A DNA stretch of 11,786 nt from Sulfurospirillaceae bacterium (GCA_028705785.1 JAQWCT010000061.1:1-11786); one strand, 5' to 3'; counted from the first letter of the stretch, positions 1 to 7,162 are shown. The notes: a model not told the origin generated them from the letters alone. Translations and numbers: made by a program.

Positions 1-337
1 CCAAAGGATTGATGTAATAACCGAGGCTAGACTCCGTGATCATATTATGACTCACTGCCCAGATAAAAACGAGCCAATTGGTTGAAACCAACAAAGAGGA
101 GAGAATAAGATATTTTATTTTTGATACATCTCTAATGAGGAGTTTAAATGCGCCAAATTGCTTGCTTACAAGAACGATACCAAAAAGGAGAACAACCGAC
201 CAAATGATGCGATGTGCTAGAATTTCGCTCGGAGTTACAGAGCTGATAAGTTTAAAATAGATAGGAACCAAACCCCAAAAACTAAATGCTAAAACAGCAT
301 AAATATAACCTTGCACTTCTTGCGATAAATTTTTCAC
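1..337 (-). CDS. rarD: RarD-type EamA-family transporter, N-terminal part (runs off left edge)
   Basis: Reading the minus strand from a GTG at 337 gives 112 codons without a stop, starting MKNLSQEVQGYIYAVLAF. The segments GYIYAVLAFSFWGLVPIYFK, SEILAHRIIWS and STNWLVFIWAVS match the start of RarD/EamA-family drug/metabolite transporters, including the family's FWG..P.YFK and E.L.HR..WS signatures. Hydrophobic stretches at about residues 10-28, 42-58 and 78-95 fit the first membrane helices of a ten-helix inner-membrane protein. The rest (roughly 190 residues in the family) lies beyond base 1. GTG is chosen because the frame soon closes upstream (stop at 371-373) and homology begins a few residues after it; only a weak AAGTAGG precedes it. 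The substrate is unknown: the name comes from a chloramphenicol-sensitivity phenotype. It is divergent from the DAHP synthase gene, with a 76-bp gap. Confidence 0.85.
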   Translation of the reverse strand, partial: MKNLSQEVQGYIYAVLAFSFWGLVPIYFKLISSVTPSEILAHRIIWSVVLLFGIVLVSKQFGAFKLLIRDVSKIKYLILSSLLVSTNWLVFIWAVSHNMITESSLGYYINPL

Positions 338-413
338 TAAGCCTACTTTTTTAGGACATTGTAATGATAATTATGTTAAAACACTCTTATTACATTACAA
401 TTAAAGGCAATTC
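338..413. promoter_or_regulatory. Divergent rarD/DAHP synthase promoter region with inverted repeat
   Basis: This gap must hold the promoters of both flanking genes. ATTGTAATG at 358-366 is the exact reverse complement of CATTACAAT at 393-401, a 9-bp inverted pair with 26 nt between. GATAAT at 366-371 is a possible -10 box for the plus-strand gene. TAATGATAAT at 362-371 also resembles part of a Fur box (about 13 of 19 positions by eye). In such AT-rich DNA both matches are weak. AAAGG at 403-407 is the ribosome binding site for the gene at 414. Confidence 0.35.
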
Positions 414-1775
414 ATGAGTTCTTGGACGCGTTCATCTTGGAGAGAAAAACCCATCAGACAACAACCAACTTACACCAATCAAGAAGTTTTAAAAAGTGTG
501 GAATTAGAACTAAGTAAGTATCCACCGCTTGTTTTTGCAGGAGAAGTAAGACAACTCAAATCTGCTTTGGCAGATGTTGTAGCAGGCAAAGCCTTTTTGC
601 TGCAAGGCGGTGACTGTGCAGAGAGTTTTGCAGAGTTCAATGCGATAAACATCAGAGATATGTTTAAAGTCATGCTTCAAATGGCAGTTGTTTTGACCTT
701 TGCAGGTGGCTGTCCTATCGTTAAAGTAGGTCGTCTTGCAGGTCAGTTTGCAAAACCTCGTTCGACTGATTTTGAAGAAATGGATGGAGTTAGCTTACCA
801 AGTTACCGTGGCGATATTGTCAATGACAACGAATTTACCGAAGATGCAAGAATCCCAAATCCAAAGCGAATGCTCAAAGCCTACAACCAATCTGCTGCAA
901 CAATGAACCTTCTTCGTGCTTTCTCAAGAGGTGGTTTGGCGGATTTGCACCAAGTGCATAAATGGACGCTAGGATTTGTGTCGGAAAGTCCACTGGGTGC
1001 GAGGTATGAACACCTTTGTGAGCGAATTTCTGAAACACTCGCCTTTATGGAAGCCTGTGGTATTACTTCATCCAACACACCAAGCATCAATGAAACGGTT
1101 GTATATACTTCGCATGAAGCCTTATTATTAAACTACGAAGAAGCGCTTACGAGACAAGATAGTTTGACGGGTGATTGGTACGATTGTTCGGCACATATGT
1201 TGTGGATAGGCGATAGAACCAGAGAAGTCGATGAAGCCCATGTCGAATTTTTAGCAGGCGTTAAAAATCCTATCGGCATTAAAGCAGGACCAACAATGAC
1301 TGCTGATGGACTTTTAAAACTTATCAATAAACTCAATCCTGCGAATGAACCAGGACGACTCAATATCATCGTCAGAATGGGTGCAAGTAAGATAGAAACT
1401 GAATTTCCAAAACTCGTTCGTGCCGTTAAAGAAGCAGGCAAAGAAGTGCTATGGAGCATCGACCCAATGCACGGCAACACTATCAAAACATCCAACAACT
1501 ACAAAACAAGAACCTTTGATGAAGTCCTAAGAGAAGTCAAAGGCTTTTTCAAAGTTCACGAAGAAGAGGGCACTTATCCAGGTGGCGTTCACTTAGAGAT
1601 GACAGGACAAGATGTCACCGAATGTATGGGTGGCGCACAAGACATCACCGAGGAAAAACTAGCCTACCGCTACCACACCCAATGCGACCCAAGACTCAAT
1701 GCTAATCAAGCCCTTGAACTCGCATTTTTGATAGCAGACTCCCTCAAAGCCGCACGACAAAGACGCCTCGGTTAA
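414..1775 (+). CDS. Class II 3-deoxy-D-arabino-heptulosonate 7-phosphate (DAHP) synthase
   Basis: Condenses phosphoenolpyruvate and erythrose 4-phosphate to DAHP, the committed first step of the shikimate pathway, in the cytoplasm. The 453 residues match the class II (plant/mycobacterial type) family in length and motifs: LLQGGDCAESF around residues 62-72, NPIGIKAGPTM, IVRMGASK, DPMHGNT around 350-356, GGVHLEMTGQDVTECMGG from 390 and the C-terminal CDPRLN. The expected metal ligands are present: Cys68, His353, Glu395 and Asp425. Start ATG at 414 has AAAGG seven bases upstream and gives the usual short N-terminal arm (WTRSSWREKPIRQQP). The large N-terminal regulatory extension of the mycobacterial enzyme is not obvious, so feedback control may differ. 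The gene is monocistronic by context: a strong hairpin follows 13 nt after the stop and the next gene is a remnant. Symbols aroF, aroG and aroH are used inconsistently for this class, so none is given. Confidence 0.96.
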   Translation: MSSWTRSSWREKPIRQQPTYTNQEVLKSVELELSKYPPLVFAGEVRQLKSALADVVAGKAFLLQGGDCAESFAEFNAINIRDMFKVMLQMAVVLTFAGGCPIVKVGRLAGQFAKPRSTDFEEMDGVSLPSYRGDIVNDNEFTEDARIPNPKRMLKAYNQSAATMNLLRAFSRGGLADLHQVHKWTLGFVSESPLGARYEHLCERISETLAFMEACGITSSNTPSINETVVYTSHEALLLNYEEALTRQDSLTGDWYDCSAHMLWIGDRTREVDEAHVEFLAGVKNPIGIKAGPTMTADGLLKLINKLNPANEPGRLNIIVRMGASKIETEFPKLVRAVKEAGKEVLWSIDPMHGNTIKTSNNYKTRTFDEVLREVKGFFKVHEEEGTYPGGVHLEMTGQDVTECMGGAQDITEEKLAYRYHTQCDPRLNANQALELAFLIADSLKAARQRRLG

Positions 1776-1788
1776 TCACTACAAAATG

Positions 1789-1824
1789 CTTTACATGTAA
1801 AGATGGAAATCTTTACATGTAAAG
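1789..1824. terminator. Perfect 16-bp hairpin made of two TTACATGTAA palindromes (possible terminator)
   Basis: Bases 1789-1804 (CTTTACATGTAAAGAT) are the exact reverse complement of 1809-1824, leaving a GGAA loop (GNRA type in RNA). Each arm is itself the palindrome CTTTACATGTAAAG. The hairpin starts 13 nt after the DAHP synthase stop, where a terminator would be expected. No T-run follows directly, so it is not a classic intrinsic terminator; it could instead protect the mRNA 3' end. As DNA it could form a single stem or two small cruciforms. Nothing recognisable lies in 1825-1907 apart from a T-rich run near 1861-1868. Confidence 0.6.
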
Positions 1825-1907
1825 ACTAAAAATAAAATATGTATTTAAAAGTAGCTTGTCCCTTTTTTTAATTATTTTCTATTGTTGTATCTAAATATTT
1901 TTGTGAT

Positions 1908-2136
1908 AAAAGGGGTCGGAGCTAAATTTTTAACTTTCTGAAATTTTATTTTTGCTTGTATGTAAAGAAGCTAAAAGTCAAGTCCCCGTATACTAGTACT
2001 AATAAATAAAGAATAAAAAGTGGAGCTGTACTTTGAAAAATAAATCCTTACATGTAAAGAATAAAAAACGATGAGTGCTTTCGTTCTTCACTCTTTTTTC
2101 ATACAAAAAGTTAAAAGTTTAGCTCCGACCCCTTTT
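1908..2136. mobile_element. 229-bp MITE-like element with 30-bp inverted ends
   Basis: Bases 1908-1937 and 2107-2136 are inverted repeats matching at 29 of 30 positions, with core GGGGTCGGAGCTAAA followed by a TTTTAACTTT tract. The 169-bp interior has no credible gene, one TTACATGTAA copy (2048-2057), a TACTAGTA palindrome near 1992 and a further GGAGCT at 2022-2027. An 8-bp pair (2110-2117 with 2137-2144) adds a small hairpin at the right end. No clear target-site duplication is seen. The GGGGTCGGAG-type end recalls repeats found beside IS200-like/RAYT (Y1) transposases, from memory, so a non-autonomous element mobilised in trans is the best guess. The whole stretch 1776-2136 lacks a gene. 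Confidence 0.55.
2048..2057. repeat. TTACATGTAA palindrome (intergenic, inside MITE-like element)
   Basis: An exact copy followed by AG, as in most copies. It lies inside the inverted-repeat element, so either the element carries the motif or it arose there. The two other intergenic copies (1791 and 1813) form the hairpin entry. Confidence 0.9.
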
Positions 2137-3053
2137 CTTTTAACCAATATAAAAATTTAAAAGAACAAAATATCAGAAAAGAAAATTACACATTTTGTAC
2201 TTTTCATCAAAGTTATGGATATGAAGAATTTATTGAAGGTATTAAGCCAATTTTTGATGATAACGAAACTAATGATTTACAATACACTATTGAAAAAGGT
2301 ATTTTTTATGAAGCATGCCAAAAAGCGATAAATTTAACAGGCTATGTTGGAACTTTAAAAGAATTTTGTAAGCTTAGTAAAAATGAGAGAAAAGCGTATT
2401 TCGAAAATTCTGATGCAAAATATGCAATATTAATTGATGAAATCAATCGAGGCAATATCTCGAAAATCTTTGGAGAACTTATCACATTAATAGAGGATAC
2501 AAAAAGACTAGGTGCAAATGATGAACTTATATTGGAATTACCATATTCAAAAGAAAAATTTGGTGTAACCTCAAATCTCTACATTATTGGCACAATGAAC
2601 ACAGCAGATAGAAGTATCGCTTTGATGGATACGGCACTCAGACGAAGGTTTGATTTTACGGAGATGATGCCTGAGCCTGATTTGTTAAAAGATATCAAAG
2701 TTGGTAACATAGACATCAAATCACTCCTTGAAACTATCAATAAACGCATAGAATATCTTTATGATAGAGACCATACCATCGGTCATGCTTATTTTATGAG
2801 TTTGAGAGAAAATGCGACTTTAGAAGAGCTAGATACTATCTTTAGAAATAAAATCATTCCACTTTTACAAGAGTATTTTTACGATGACTGGGAAAAAATA
2901 TTGATGGTTTTGGGTTGTGGATTTATCGAAAGAAAAGAGATAAGCTCAGATATCTTTGATGAAGAAATTATCAAAGAGAGTGAGTACATTGAAAATGAAA
3001 AGTTTGTCTATGCGATAAAAGAAGTGTTTGATTTTAGTAAGTTTGAAAAATGA
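2137..3053 (+). pseudogene. mcrB: 5'-truncated mcrB (GTPase subunit of McrBC restriction system)
   Basis: McrB is the GTP-driven AAA+ motor that recognises methylated DNA and activates the McrC nuclease. The frame is open from 2115, but McrB-like sequence starts only after the inverted repeat. Visible in order: TFHQSYGYEEFIEGIKP (from 2199), Walker B ILIDEINRGN with acidic pair at 2436-2441, the McrB signature TMNTADRS (2592-2615), and an arginine-rich LRRRFDF (near 2640-2654). Everything before TFHQS is missing, namely the N-terminal modified-base-binding domain and the Walker A P-loop. No ATG lies early in the frame; a TTG at 2532 falls after Walker B and would give a useless fragment. The remaining ~305 codons have no internal stop or frameshift, so the truncation looks fairly recent. 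The stop overlaps the mcrC start (ATGA, 3050-3053), the normal operon arrangement. Confidence 0.85.
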
Positions 3054-4318
3054 TATTAAAAGAGTACGAATTTCTTCAATGTAAAAGTGAGGGCAAAGAA
3101 CACTATGTGAAGCCTGAAACTTTTAGTGCCATTGAAAAATTTGTATTGGACAATGAAAAAACAGCGCAATACCTAAAACTCACCAGTAAAAGACCTTATG
3201 GCAAGGTGCTTCAAGCTCAAAACTATGTGGGTGTTATCCAAACCAAAGATGGCATGACTATCGAGATATTGCCTAAAATAAGTCATAGTGATAATAAAGA
3301 ATCTAAAAATATTCTTATCAAAATGCTGAAAACTCTTAAAGATTCACCTTTTAAACACTTCAATATGGCGCATCTTCAAAGTTCAAAAATGCCCCTTTTA
3401 GAGATATTTATCACAATGTTTTTAGAAGAAGTTGCCAAACTTGTACAAAAAGGCATCAAATGTGACTACATCACCAAAGAAGAAAATCTCAAATTTTTAA
3501 AAGGCAAACTCAAAGTTGGTGAGCAAATCAAACAAAACACCATCCACAAAGAGCGTTTTTTTGTTGAGTTTCAAGAATTTTTAAGCGATAGAGTAGAAAA
3601 TAGACTCATCAAAACCACCCTCCAATATCTCTATAAAAAATCAAAACTAAGCTCCAATCAACAGCGCATCAGGGAGTTTTTATTTGTCTTTGACGAGATA
3701 ACACCGTGCACGGATATCAAAAATGACTTTTTACATGTAAAGCCAAATCGCCAAATTAAGAACTACGAACAAGTGCTTTTATGGTGTAAAACCTTTTTGT
3801 TAGAAAACTCTTATAGTCCCTATAAAGGCAACGATATCGCCTTTGCTCTTTTGTTCGATATGAATCTTCTTTTTGAAAGTTATGTGGGGCATTGGTTGAA
3901 AAAGAATTGTAAAGAGTGGGATATCTCGCTGCAAGATAAAAAGCATCATTTAGCGTACGGTGTGCAGTGTCAAAAAGGAAAATTCCAACTTAAACCCGAT
4001 ATCGTCATGAGGAAAGAAAAAGAGATTGTTATCGCAGATACCAAGTGGAAAGTATTGAACGAAGAAAAGACACATCAAGGTGTTTCACAAGGCGATATGT
4101 ACCAACTCTTTGCGTATGGTAAAAAGTACCATTGCACCGACTTGGCATGTGAAAAACTCTATCTTATATATCCAAAACCTATGGAAGAGGGGAGTTTGGA
4201 AGAAAAAGGATATTGTTTTGATAGCGCTCAAAACTTGAAGTTACATGTAGTGTTTTTTGATGTATTACATGCTGAATTATTTCAACTCAATAACTCTATC
4301 ACTACACCACGAAGCTAA
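3050..4318 (+). CDS. mcrC: McrC-like nuclease subunit of 5-methylcytosine restriction system
   Basis: McrC supplies the PD-(D/E)XK nuclease of McrBC and stimulates McrB GTP hydrolysis. The 422-residue product has the family's N-terminal region (YVGVIQTKDGMTIEILPKI, about residues 59-77), a middle helical part with VENRLIKTTLQYL, LFESYVGHWLKK near 275, and the catalytic block LKPDIV with Asp317 followed by IADTKWK with Asp330 and Lys332, so the D...DxK pattern is intact. Length is normal for the family. The start overlaps the mcrB stop by four bases, implying translational coupling. With mcrB truncated, this gene probably has no partner here. It carries one exact TTACATGTAA (3731) and one near copy (4241), both encoding LHV. 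The last 42 bp run tail to tail into the opposing ABC gene with no terminator between. Confidence 0.9.
   Translation: MILKEYEFLQCKSEGKEHYVKPETFSAIEKFVLDNEKTAQYLKLTSKRPYGKVLQAQNYVGVIQTKDGMTIEILPKISHSDNKESKNILIKMLKTLKDSPFKHFNMAHLQSSKMPLLEIFITMFLEEVAKLVQKGIKCDYITKEENLKFLKGKLKVGEQIKQNTIHKERFFVEFQEFLSDRVENRLIKTTLQYLYKKSKLSSNQQRIREFLFVFDEITPCTDIKNDFLHVKPNRQIKNYEQVLLWCKTFLLENSYSPYKGNDIAFALLFDMNLLFESYVGHWLKKNCKEWDISLQDKKHHLAYGVQCQKGKFQLKPDIVMRKEKEIVIADTKWKVLNEEKTHQGVSQGDMYQLFAYGKKYHCTDLACEKLYLIYPKPMEEGSLEEKGYCFDSAQNLKLHVVFFDVLHAELFQLNNSITTPRS
3731..3740. repeat. TTACATGTAA palindrome inside mcrC
   Basis: An exact copy followed by AG. It is read in frame as TTA CAT GTA AAG, giving Leu228-His-Val-Lys. 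A one-mismatch copy (TTACATGTAG) lies in the same gene at 4241-4250 and also encodes LHV. Confidence 0.9.
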
Positions 4319-4846
4319 ATGTTTATCATGGGTAATCAACAAAATTCCCACTCTGTCTAAAAACTGCATCAACAATTGCATTACATGTAAGCCTGTAATG
4401 TTATCAAGTGCAGAGGTTGGCTCATCTGCTAGGATAAGGTCTGGTTTCATGAGTAGGGCTCTTAAAATGGAGCATCTTTGAAGTTGTCCACCGCTCAGTT
4501 GGTGAGGTTTTTGGTTTAGTAGGGCTTTATCCAAATCCAAAGCTTCACAGATAGACTCATAACCATCCAATGAAGCGACATCTTCGATTTGGTTTAAAAT
4601 GGTATAGGTTGGATGGAATGAAGTGTAGGGGTCTTGGAAGATTTGGGAGATTCTTAGTGCTTCTATTTTTCCACTTTTTGGTGTTAGATTTTGGGTGATG
4701 AGTTCAAAAAGTGTGCTTTTCCCACTGCCACTAGCCCCTAGAATGGCGACAACTTCTCCCACCTTTACATGTAAAGAAAAATCTTTATAGATAAGTGGGG
4801 AGTTCGGATAGCCAAAGCTGATATTTTCAACACTTAAAACCCTCAT
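4277..4846 (-). CDS. Short ABC transporter ATP-binding protein (peptide/nickel-type)
   Basis: A minimal nucleotide-binding domain of 189 residues, which would power an inner-membrane transporter from the cytoplasmic face. All motifs are present: Walker A GASGSGKST (37-45), Q-loop Gln71 in IFQDPYTSFHP, signature LSGGQ (117-121), Walker B LILADE (137-142), D-loop SALD (145-148) and the switch His173. The FQDP..S..P stretch resembles the oligopeptide/dipeptide/nickel importer group (Opp/Dpp/Nik), but the usual C-terminal extension of that group is absent and the protein stops just after the H-loop. ATG at 4846 overlaps the proA stop as ATGA, so it is translationally coupled to proA. No permease or binding protein gene is in the window, so the substrate cannot be named. 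Two exact TTACATGTAA copies lie in this short gene, encoding LHVK (25-28) and LHVM (153-156). Confidence 0.88.
   Translation of the reverse strand: MRVLSVENISFGYPNSPLIYKDFSLHVKVGEVVAILGASGSGKSTLFELITQNLTPKSGKIEALRISQIFQDPYTSFHPTYTILNQIEDVASLDGYESICEALDLDKALLNQKPHQLSGGQLQRCSILRALLMKPDLILADEPTSALDNITGLHVMQLLMQFLDRVGILLITHDKHLASWCSDRVIELK
4381..4390. repeat. TTACATGTAA palindrome inside ABC ATPase gene
   Basis: An exact 10-bp copy without the flanking AG. On the minus strand it encodes Leu153-His-Val and the first base of Met156, just after the D-loop of the ATPase. Confidence 0.9.
4763..4776. repeat. Extended 14-bp palindrome CTTTACATGTAAAG inside ABC ATPase gene
   Basis: The same 14-bp form as the two copies in the 1789-1824 hairpin. 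On the minus strand it encodes Leu25-His-Val-Lys shortly before the Walker A motif. Confidence 0.9.
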
Positions 4847-6078
4847 GCGCGCACTTGACCTTTGCCGTAAACTTTGAACTTGTAAGTGGTGAGGTCATTG
4901 ATGCCCATAGGCCCTCTTGCGTGGAGTTTGTTGGTGCTGATGCCAACTTCTGCACCAAAGCCAAATTCTCCACCATCGGTAAAACGAGTACTTGCATTGA
5001 TGTAAACACACGCGGCATCGACTTCATTTAAAAATCGCTCGCCAATCGTATGGTTTTCGGTGATGATGGACTCTGAATGTCCTGAGCCATATTTGGCAAT
5101 ATGTGCAATGGCTTCATCGACATTTTGAACTATCTTGATAGAAAGAGCGTTGCTTAAATGTTCAGTATGAAAATCCTCTTCACTGGCAAGTTCTACATGT
5201 AAAAGTTCTTGTGTTTTTTCGCACCCTTTTATCTGTGTATTTTGCGCATCGAATGCCTCTTTCATAACAGGCAAGAATATATCTGCTATCGACCAATGTA
5301 CCAAAAGCGTTTCAAGCGAATTACACGCACTTGGTCTTTGGCATTTGGCGTTAATAGCTATGCCCAGTGCATTTTCAAGGTTGGCATCTTCATCAACGAA
5401 GATATGACAAACCCCTTTATCGTGCTTAACGACAGGAACAGTTGCGTTTTCACTCACAAAACGAATCAACGCTTCACCACCTCTTGGTATAATCAAATCT
5501 ACAAATTTATCCATCTTGATAAGCTTTGCGATGCCTTCTCTGGTGTTGTCGGGTAGAAGAGAGATAATCTCTTTAGGCAAGCCATTTTCCATCAACACTT
5601 CTTGTAACAATGAAGCAATAATAGCATTACTAAAATTAGCTTCTTTGCCACCTTTTAAAACACATACATTGCCACTTTTAAAGCAAAGTGCCGCAGTATC
5701 ACTCGTTACATTAGGGCGACTTTCATAAATGATGCCAATGACACCTATCGGAATGGTCACTTTTTCGATTTTAAGCCCACTTGGTACAACCCAGCCATCC
5801 AAAACTCGCCCAACTGGTTCTCTAAGTGCTGCTATCTCGCGGATAGCATTTGCCATATCTGCAATTCTTTTTTCATCAAGGAGAAGTCTATCGATGAGTG
5901 CTGAGCTTAGATTATTGGCTTTGGCATCATCCAAATCTTTTTGGTTTTCAGTGATAATTTTTTGACTATTTTTGAGTAGTGTATCAGCCATTTCTTTTAA
6001 GATTTTATCTTTATTTTTGGGTTCAAGTGAAGCGATAATTCGGCTAGCATTTTTCGCATTTTTTAGAAAATCTTGCAC
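4843..6078 (-). CDS. proA: Gamma-glutamyl phosphate reductase (proline biosynthesis)
   Basis: Reduces gamma-glutamyl phosphate with NADPH to glutamate 5-semialdehyde, which cyclises toward proline. The 411 residues are standard length. Family motifs are clear: GVIGIIYESRPNVTSDTAAL (112-131), IIPRGGEALIRFV, VPVVKHDKGVCHIFVDEDAN, the catalytic-cysteine segment CQRPSACNSLET with Cys252, GSGHSESIITE, and the C-terminal FTDGGEFGFGAEVGISTNK then ARGPMGINDLTTYKF. The start is GTG at 6078, preceded by AAAGAGG with seven A's between, a strong ribosome binding site. proB is not in the window. The gene is followed by the overlapping ABC ATPase. A near copy of the repeated palindrome at 5193-5202 encodes LHV (residues 293-295). 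Confidence 0.97.
   Translation of the reverse strand: MQDFLKNAKNASRIIASLEPKNKDKILKEMADTLLKNSQKIITENQKDLDDAKANNLSSALIDRLLLDEKRIADMANAIREIAALREPVGRVLDGWVVPSGLKIEKVTIPIGVIGIIYESRPNVTSDTAALCFKSGNVCVLKGGKEANFSNAIIASLLQEVLMENGLPKEIISLLPDNTREGIAKLIKMDKFVDLIIPRGGEALIRFVSENATVPVVKHDKGVCHIFVDEDANLENALGIAINAKCQRPSACNSLETLLVHWSIADIFLPVMKEAFDAQNTQIKGCEKTQELLHVELASEEDFHTEHLSNALSIKIVQNVDEAIAHIAKYGSGHSESIITENHTIGERFLNEVDAACVYINASTRFTDGGEFGFGAEVGISTNKLHARGPMGINDLTTYKFKVYGKGQVRA
5193..5202. repeat. One-mismatch copy of the palindrome inside proA
   Basis: CTACATGTAA differs at one position. On the minus strand it encodes Leu293-His-Val, the same phase as the exact coding copies in mcrC and the ABC gene. Confidence 0.6.
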
Positions 6079-6194
6079 TTTTTTTCCTCTTTAAATAGAC
6101 TTTAGCGTGATTTTATCACTTTTGTATTTAATATGTCATAAGTATGTTAAGGGTATAATAGAAGCAAAATATAACAACTATAAGGAATTATCCA
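6079..6194. promoter_or_regulatory. Divergent proA/fqrB promoter region
   Basis: TATAAT at 6154-6159, in the context GGGTATAATAG, is a good sigma-70 -10 box for the plus-strand gene about 35 nt before its start; no convincing -35 is visible, as is common in Campylobacterota. AAGGAA at 6182-6187 is the ribosome binding site, seven bases before the ATG at 6195. On the other side, GTGATTTTATCAC (6107-6119) is an imperfect palindrome with 5-bp arms that overlaps where a proA -10 (TAAAAT on the minus strand) would lie; an operator role is only a guess. Confidence 0.6.
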
Positions 6195-7154
6195 ATGCAA
6201 CAGATGTACGATATGGTCATCATTGGTGGCGGACCTGGCGGAATTGGTGCTGCTGTTGAAGCAAAAGTACTAGGAATTAATAGTATTTTGATGATTGAAA
6301 AGGGTGATAACCATTCACAAACGATTCGTAAATTTTATAAAGATAACAAAAGAGTTGATAAGAATTATAAAGGTCAAGAGATTGAGCTTCATGGCAATGT
6401 TGATTTCACAGATGGTACCAAAGAAAGTACACTTAATTATTTTGATTCACTCCTTGACCACGATGAAATCGACACCGCCTTTAACTCAGAAGTTGAAAGT
6501 GTCACGAAGGTTGACAATGAATTTCAAATCGTTACGACCAAAGCAGGATATAGAGCTAAAAATGTGATTGTTGCCATTGGAACGATGGGTAAGCCGAACA
6601 AACCTGATTATATACTGCCTATTTCGCTTAAAGAACGCATCAATTTCAACCTTGATAAATGTTCACAAGGCGAAAAGCTGCTTCTTGTGGGGGGAGGAAA
6701 TTCTGCTGTTGAATATGCCATAGAACTTTCTAAAACGAACAATGTCACGCTTAATTACCGCAAAGATACTTTTAGCAGACTCAACGACATCAATCTCAAA
6801 CTTATCCACGAATACAATGGACAAGAAAAACTTCGCCTTCGCCTTGGTATGGACATTGTCTCTGTCGAAAATGAAAATGGCTTGGTAAAAGTCAATTTTA
6901 CCGATGGCTATTACACCATTTACGATAGAGTTGTTTATGCGATAGGTGGCACAACACCTGTGGATTTCTTGAGAAAATGTGGCATTACCCTTGATGCTGA
7001 GGGCAAGCCAGAATTTGATGAAAATTTTGAAACCAAAATGCAAGGACTTTACCTTGCAGGTGATATCGCCGTCAAAAGTGGAGGTTCTATCGCTATAGCT
7101 TTGAACCATGCATATCACATCATTTCGCATATGCTAAAAAACAAAAAAAACTAA
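6195..7154 (+). CDS. fqrB: FqrB-type NADPH flavodoxin/quinone reductase (thioredoxin reductase-like fold)
   Basis: A 319-residue two-dinucleotide-binding flavoprotein. FAD-binding GGGPGG sits at 11-16, the NAD(P)-binding GGGNSAVEYA at 166-175 with downstream basic YRKDTFSR suited to NADPH, and the C-terminal FAD motif LYLAGDIAVKSGGSIAIALNHA near 285-306. The redox-active CxxC of true thioredoxin reductase is absent. The stretches KFYKDNKRVDKNYKGQ, VAIGTMGKPN and VNFTDGYYTIYDRVVYAIGGTTPVDF closely resemble, from memory, H. pylori HP1164 and Campylobacter Cj0559, known as FqrB, which links NADPH with flavodoxin from pyruvate oxidation and with quinones. A role in moving electrons between flavodoxin/ferredoxin and NADP is therefore inferred. 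It has a clear promoter and ribosome binding site and leads the run of five genes. A general NAD(P)/FAD oxidoreductase label is the fallback. Confidence 0.85.
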   Translation: MQQMYDMVIIGGGPGGIGAAVEAKVLGINSILMIEKGDNHSQTIRKFYKDNKRVDKNYKGQEIELHGNVDFTDGTKESTLNYFDSLLDHDEIDTAFNSEVESVTKVDNEFQIVTTKAGYRAKNVIVAIGTMGKPNKPDYILPISLKERINFNLDKCSQGEKLLLVGGGNSAVEYAIELSKTNNVTLNYRKDTFSRLNDINLKLIHEYNGQEKLRLRLGMDIVSVENENGLVKVNFTDGYYTIYDRVVYAIGGTTPVDFLRKCGITLDAEGKPEFDENFETKMQGLYLAGDIAVKSGGSIAIALNHAYHIISHMLKNKKN

Positions 7155-7162
7155 GGTTATAA

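Noticed and set aside
78..260. Plus-strand 60-codon open frame near the left edge
   Set aside because: It is antisense to a clear RarD reading frame on the minus strand and has no recognisable motif or ribosome binding site.
1789..2136. CRISPR-like array from the clustered palindromes
   Set aside because: Spacing is irregular, the repeat is only 10-14 bp, and no uniform spacers or cas genes are present.
2072..2161. A 29-codon frame starting ATGAGTGCT inside the inverted-repeat element
   Set aside because: No ribosome binding site, and it runs through the inverted repeat into the mcrB remnant in a different frame.
2532..3053. Treating the TTG at 2532 as the start of a complete 173-residue protein
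   Set aside because: The McrB reading frame and homology continue unbroken upstream through Walker B to about 2139, so the TTG is internal to a truncated gene.
5209..5965. Plus-strand open frames opposite proA
   Set aside because: They are antisense to a fully conserved proA sequence and show no independent coding evidence.
6195..7154. Thioredoxin reductase (trxB)
   Set aside because: The fold is similar but the CxxC redox pair is absent; the sequence fits FqrB better.
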